A stretch of 9,645 nt of DNA from Leptospiraceae bacterium (lineage in GTDB: Bacteria; Spirochaetota; Leptospiria; Turneriellales; Turneriellaceae), in contig JAEUSA010000062.1 of NCBI GenBank assembly GCA_016788945.1, positions 1 through 9,645 of the forward strand, read 5' to 3'. Shown in pieces: positions 6,600 through 9,645 of this stretch. The translations under genes and the position numbers were made by a program. Every line of letters starts with the position of its first letter. Position 1 is the stretch's first letter. The notes beneath the pieces were generated by a model. The model was not told the origin of the DNA. It was given only the letters and a program-made list of their open reading frames with translations, and did not search any database.

Positions 6600-7961
6600 A
6601 TGCTCGGGCGGATTTCTCCCTTATTAACTATTGCGGGCAGCATCTTGCTGTTTGCCCCCCCTTTTCATGCGGCTAAACCGGTACCGCTGCCTTTGCCCGT
6701 ACAGGGCAGCTGCACGTCTGCCGAAACCGGCAAAAGCTGCAGTGCTACCTTCTTTCTGCAACCCTACAAAGGGGTGAAAATGTCGGTGGCGGGCACCGCT
6801 GTGAAGCCGCGTTTCTCGCGTACCGACAAGACGCAGGCCTTGGCACAGGTCACTATAACCAATGTGCCCGCCGACGCCAGCGAACTATTGCTGACGGTCG
6901 AAAACGGCCTGACTGGCGCGCGCCGTGAGGTTCGCGTCTCGCTCGTGGACAATCCGGCCACATCGGTTACCCCCTTGATAGTCATCGATGCACCGGCGGC
7001 GCAGCACCGCTTCGTGCACCGCATTGCGACGGGCAAACAGCCGAAGAGTGCCATGTTTATCTCACCCACGCGGGTTATTCTACCGCTGTTGGATGACAAC
7101 CATATCGAGGTTGTCGATGTGCTCACGCGTGAAGTCAGCCGCCTCACCGTTCCGCCGCAGTACGCCAAACGCGGCGGGTTTGTCGAAAGCGTTGTCGTAC
7201 CCCCGCGCGGCGAAGTCTGGGTAAGCCAGATGGCGGCCTCGGCGATACACCGCTATGCTCTCGACACCCTCGAATACCGCGGCTCGATAGACCTTTCGGG
7301 GTCATGGACCAAGGTGCTCGCCTTTAACCCGGTCGAAAATACGGTTTATGCCAGTAACTGGAACAGTTCAGACATCTCCGTCGTTTCGGTCGAAAGCCTG
7401 AAAGAGCTGCGCAAGATCAAACTCGGCGGCGTGCCGCGCGGAATGGCTTTTTCCACCGATGGCACGACGATGCTGGCGGCGATCTTTGGCGGAAAAAACG
7501 ACAGCGACGGCGCGGGAAGAACCGCAATGGTTGATCTCGAAAAGCAGAAAATTACCAAGACGATTATTGCCGGTGGTTCGCACCGCCATGCGGTGCGGCT
7601 CAAAAGCGGTGAAAACTATTTTGCTGTTTCTGACATGGCGCGCAATAAAGTTTATTTTATTAACGAATATGCCAAAACTGCGGAAGTCAAAGTATACTCA
7701 AACCCGAACACCATCGCCGAATCACCCGACGGAAAATTTCTCTATGTCTCATGCCGGGGACACAACAATCCGAAATCTTACTTGCTCAAAGGCCCCGACT
7801 TCGGCAGGCTGATGGTGATCGATATCGCGACACTCAAGGTCATTGAAGATCTTGAAGCCGGTAACCAACCGACGGGCCTCGACGTTTCACCCGACGGCAA
7901 ATACGTCGTACTCACCGATTTTCTCGACCACGCCATGCGTGTGTATGAGCGGGTGCAATAG
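6600..7961 (+). CDS. Secreted YncE/YVTN-type beta-propeller protein
   Basis: Predicted exported beta-propeller, 453 aa from the start chosen here. ATG 6600 gives a clean signal peptide (MLGRISPLLTIAGSILLF, cleavage near FHA/AKP). The frame is open back to ATGs at 6525 and 6459, but those add an unlikely long N-region, and 6459 lies inside antisense flbD. No start has a good ribosome site. The mature N-terminus (about 26-130) looks like a beta-sandwich with two cysteines, C38 and C47, that could form a disulfide. From about 139 on, propeller blades recur: VPRGMAFSTDG, NTIAESPDGKFLYVS and QPTGLDVSPDGKYVVLTD, with partner motifs such as VIDIATLKVIEDL. Such proteins serve as binding scaffolds or envelope proteins. 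No CxxCH haem site or catalytic signature is seen. It ends 6 bases before the opposing hydrolase stop. Confidence 0.85.
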   Translation: MLGRISPLLTIAGSILLFAPPFHAAKPVPLPLPVQGSCTSAETGKSCSATFFLQPYKGVKMSVAGTAVKPRFSRTDKTQALAQVTITNVPADASELLLTVENGLTGARREVRVSLVDNPATSVTPLIVIDAPAAQHRFVHRIATGKQPKSAMFISPTRVILPLLDDNHIEVVDVLTREVSRLTVPPQYAKRGGFVESVVVPPRGEVWVSQMAASAIHRYALDTLEYRGSIDLSGSWTKVLAFNPVENTVYASNWNSSDISVVSVESLKELRKIKLGGVPRGMAFSTDGTTMLAAIFGGKNDSDGAGRTAMVDLEKQKITKTIIAGGSHRHAVRLKSGENYFAVSDMARNKVYFINEYAKTAEVKVYSNPNTIAESPDGKFLYVSCRGHNNPKSYLLKGPDFGRLMVIDIATLKVIEDLEAGNQPTGLDVSPDGKYVVLTDFLDHAMRVYERVQ

Positions 7962-7967
7962 GTTCGT

Positions 7968-8981
7968 TCAGCGCGCCGGCGGTACAGTCTCTTTTACGGC
8001 TGGCAGCACGGCAGCTGCGGCAGCGGGTTGCACAGCGGGTTCGGTCGCCATCGCCCACAGGTGGTCTTGATCGGTTTTGGTGATATCGTGCACATCATCG
8101 CCGTACTCATGGTAGTCGAGTTTCAGGCCCCAAGATTTTTTGAGAAAGTCACGACAAAGCGGTACTTCGACTTTCACGTCTTTCGCTTCTTGGTCGCCGC
8201 CGACAGTGAGTACCACCCGCGTGCCCGCCATCAGCTTCTGCGTATACTGTTTGCGTTCATCGTCGTTCAGCAGGGTATCTTCGGCGAAGTATTTCGTGTA
8301 AAAATTCCCTTTAAAGCTGATGACACCGGCGTACGAAAAGAAGCCTGCTTCCCTGCCGGGGTTCTCAACAGTATAGTAGTAATCTTCAGCTGATTTTTTT
8401 GCCGTTTCAATTTCAGCGGCCCTCGCCGTCGCAAATTTCTGCCTAAAACCTTCATCTTTGTAGAAGTCGACGCTTTTCAGAAGAGTCACCATCGCGATAA
8501 AACCGCCGGCAGAAAAACCGCTGAGATAAACCTGGTTCGGCTGAAACACCCCTGCCGCTGCAAGACGGTTGACGAGCGTATTGATGGCGATGCGCGTATC
8601 TTCGGTGGCATCGAGGTGATCACCCGAGAGCGGCCACCAGTTCTGCACGCTCAGCACCATGACCTTCTTTGCTGGCGCCACGGGCAACATGAAATTTGCA
8701 GCACGCCGGTAATATTTCTTGTCCCGTGAATTGCCGTGAACAAACACAATCGCCGGCGTTGGCCCAGAAACTCCCGGCGGAATAAACAGTTCGGCCTCAA
8801 TGCCGTCTTTCGCGCGGTTGGGTTTCTCCAGCTGGATGCTTAGCGTATATTTGCCGGCTTTGAAATCGCGTACGCCCGCGGGCAATTCTGCCGCGCTCGA
8901 AGTCAGCATGCGCATGGGCGAAAGCGACAACAGCGCGACGCCGGCAATAATGCGTCCGCCCGGGTTCAACCATTGTTTCAT
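7968..8981 (-). CDS. Exported alpha/beta hydrolase with long cap insertion
   Basis: Serine hydrolase of the alpha/beta fold resembling dienelactone hydrolase, esterase or PHB-depolymerase types; substrate unknown. ATG 8981 is preferred because it opens a signal peptide (MKQWLNPGGRIIAGVALLSL, cleavage near SSA/AE); an in-frame ATG at 9038 would add 19 residues with no export logic. Numbered from 8981 (337 aa), HGNS at 82-85 is the oxyanion-hole segment and GFSAGG at 155-160 the nucleophile elbow with S157. D263 (VGGDQE) is the likely acid and H298 (DDVHD) the likely base. A charged helical stretch, about 172-250, interrupts the core as a cap. The last 24 residues are an Ala/Pro-rich tail. No clear ribosome site exists for either start. 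It is convergent with the propeller gene and divergent from the membrane protein at 9081. Confidence 0.85.
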   Translation of the reverse strand: MKQWLNPGGRIIAGVALLSLSPMRMLTSSAAELPAGVRDFKAGKYTLSIQLEKPNRAKDGIEAELFIPPGVSGPTPAIVFVHGNSRDKKYYRRAANFMLPVAPAKKVMVLSVQNWWPLSGDHLDATEDTRIAINTLVNRLAAAGVFQPNQVYLSGFSAGGFIAMVTLLKSVDFYKDEGFRQKFATARAAEIETAKKSAEDYYYTVENPGREAGFFSYAGVISFKGNFYTKYFAEDTLLNDDERKQYTQKLMAGTRVVLTVGGDQEAKDVKVEVPLCRDFLKKSWGLKLDYHEYGDDVHDITKTDQDHLWAMATEPAVQPAAAAAVLPAVKETVPPAR

Positions 8982-9080
8982 GGGGATAAAAACCGCAGCA
9001 GAAGGCGCCGCGTCAAGTCTACATGCCCCCACGGTCATTATTTGCTTTTCGCGGCCAACGCCCTGAGCCGATGCGGACCC

Positions 9081-9645
9081 ATGCAGGAAAGTACCGTTAG
9101 CAGCATACCCATAGCCGAAACCTTCGATGTCGGCACCGCGCTCGAAATAGGCTGGAAAGGTTACGCCAAAAACTTCGGCATGGGCACGCTGCTCTGCTTT
9201 ATCGGCATGCTACTCTTAGTTGCCGGCTTTATCAGTGTCGTCGGTATCGTTTTTGCCGTACCGCACATCGGGGTAGGCCTCGGCATGGTCGGCTATTATA
9301 TGGTGCGCGGCCCCCTCAAAGCAGGTGCACTGTTCAGCGGTTTTAGCCGCTACGGCGCAGTGCTCGGCGCCGGCTGGCTCATCTGGTTGATCGTCTTCGG
9401 CGCATCGCTGATTTTTTCTGCGCCCTATTATTACCATTTGTTCAAAAGTATAGAAGGTTCGTCGCGCATCGCGGAGCGCCTGCTCACCGCACAGCTTGAT
9501 CCCGAAATGCAGGGGTGGATGATGCTCTCGTATGCGGCAATTCCTGTGCAGCTGTATCTGCAGGGCCGACTGATGATTGTTTTTCCACTGATCATCGAGC
9601 AGCGCACAGGTGTGTTTGAAGCCATCGCCGTGTCATGGAGAGTAA
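9081..9645 (+). CDS. Multi-pass membrane protein, 5' part (right edge cut)
   Basis: The frame from ATG 9081 is open to the window edge (188 complete codons, no stop). The alternative ATG at 9071 is in another frame and stops after nine codons. A polar start (MQESTVSSIPIAETFDVGTALEIGWKGY is the cytosolic lead, residues 1-28) precedes hydrophobic segments at about 34-60, 62-75, 92-118 and 148-172, with a charged loop at 121-147. The pattern of an N-terminal F-x-V-G-x-A-L-x-x-G-W-K-x-Y element, a G-L-K/P-L-K-A-G-x-L-F-x-G-F-x-R-Y-G middle, and a late E-A-I-A-V-S-W element resembles the loosely related YciC/DUF975-type membrane families. That assignment is from memory of pattern only. Function unknown. 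No convincing ribosome site is visible. It is divergent from the hydrolase at 8981. Confidence 0.75.
   Translation, partial: MQESTVSSIPIAETFDVGTALEIGWKGYAKNFGMGTLLCFIGMLLLVAGFISVVGIVFAVPHIGVGLGMVGYYMVRGPLKAGALFSGFSRYGAVLGAGWLIWLIVFGASLIFSAPYYYHLFKSIEGSSRIAERLLTAQLDPEMQGWMMLSYAAIPVQLYLQGRLMIVFPLIIEQRTGVFEAIAVSWRV

Noticed and set aside
6600..7961. Haem-binding (nitrite-reductase-like) role for the propeller
   Set aside because: No CxxCH motif is present; the two nearby cysteines (C38, C47) have no haem-site spacing.
1..9645. Defence island, toxin-antitoxin, CRISPR, phage or insertion-sequence content
   Set aside because: No spaced direct repeats, transposase, integrase, nuclease-helicase or toxin-like small gene pair was recognised on either strand; the genes are housekeeping, flagellar and envelope types.

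Overview
The window looks like ordinary chromosome from a spirochaete, most likely the Leptospirales side (Turneriella/Leptonema-like). This placement is inference. It rests on an FlbD-FliL-FliY gene run, where FliY is a long FliN protein with a CheC-like half (found in spirochaetes, Firmicutes and Thermotogae), on several Gram-negative style export signals, and on a base composition slightly above half G+C by eye, which is too GC-rich for Leptospira proper. No tRNA, rRNA, CRISPR array, transposase or phage gene was seen. No gap between genes exceeds about 150 bases.

Layout. Positions 1-2898 (minus strand) hold nearly all of polA, cut at the window edge about six codons before its expected end. 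A 78-base divergent gap separates it from an exported or membrane-anchored alpha/beta hydrolase (2977-3969, plus), followed on the same strand by a small probable lipoprotein with a fibronectin-III-like fold (4027-4470). A convergent gap rich in small hairpins (4471-4621) leads to a minus-strand flagellar run read flbD (6506) -> fliL (6251) -> fliY (ends 4622). Divergent from flbD is a secreted YncE/YVTN-type beta-propeller protein (about 6600-7961, plus). It runs tail to tail, with only 6 bases between stops, into a second exported alpha/beta hydrolase (7968-8981, minus). Divergent from that is the 5' part of a multi-pass membrane protein (9081 to the right edge, plus).

How the genes work together. 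FlbD, FliL and FliY form a small flagellar operon: a short FlbD-family protein, a stator-associated inner-membrane protein and a C-ring switch protein. The stator genes motA/motB, which lie between flbD and fliL in Treponema and Borrelia, are absent here, and a strong inverted repeat occupies that junction. PolA is the stand-alone replication/repair polymerase with all three activities apparently intact. The remaining genes (two hydrolases, lipoprotein, propeller, membrane protein) are cell-envelope accessory genes with no obvious shared pathway.

I did not find a convincing new multi-gene system. The points most worth a second look are a 28-residue insertion in the polymerase fingers, the altered phosphatase signatures in FliY, and the flbD-fliL hairpin.
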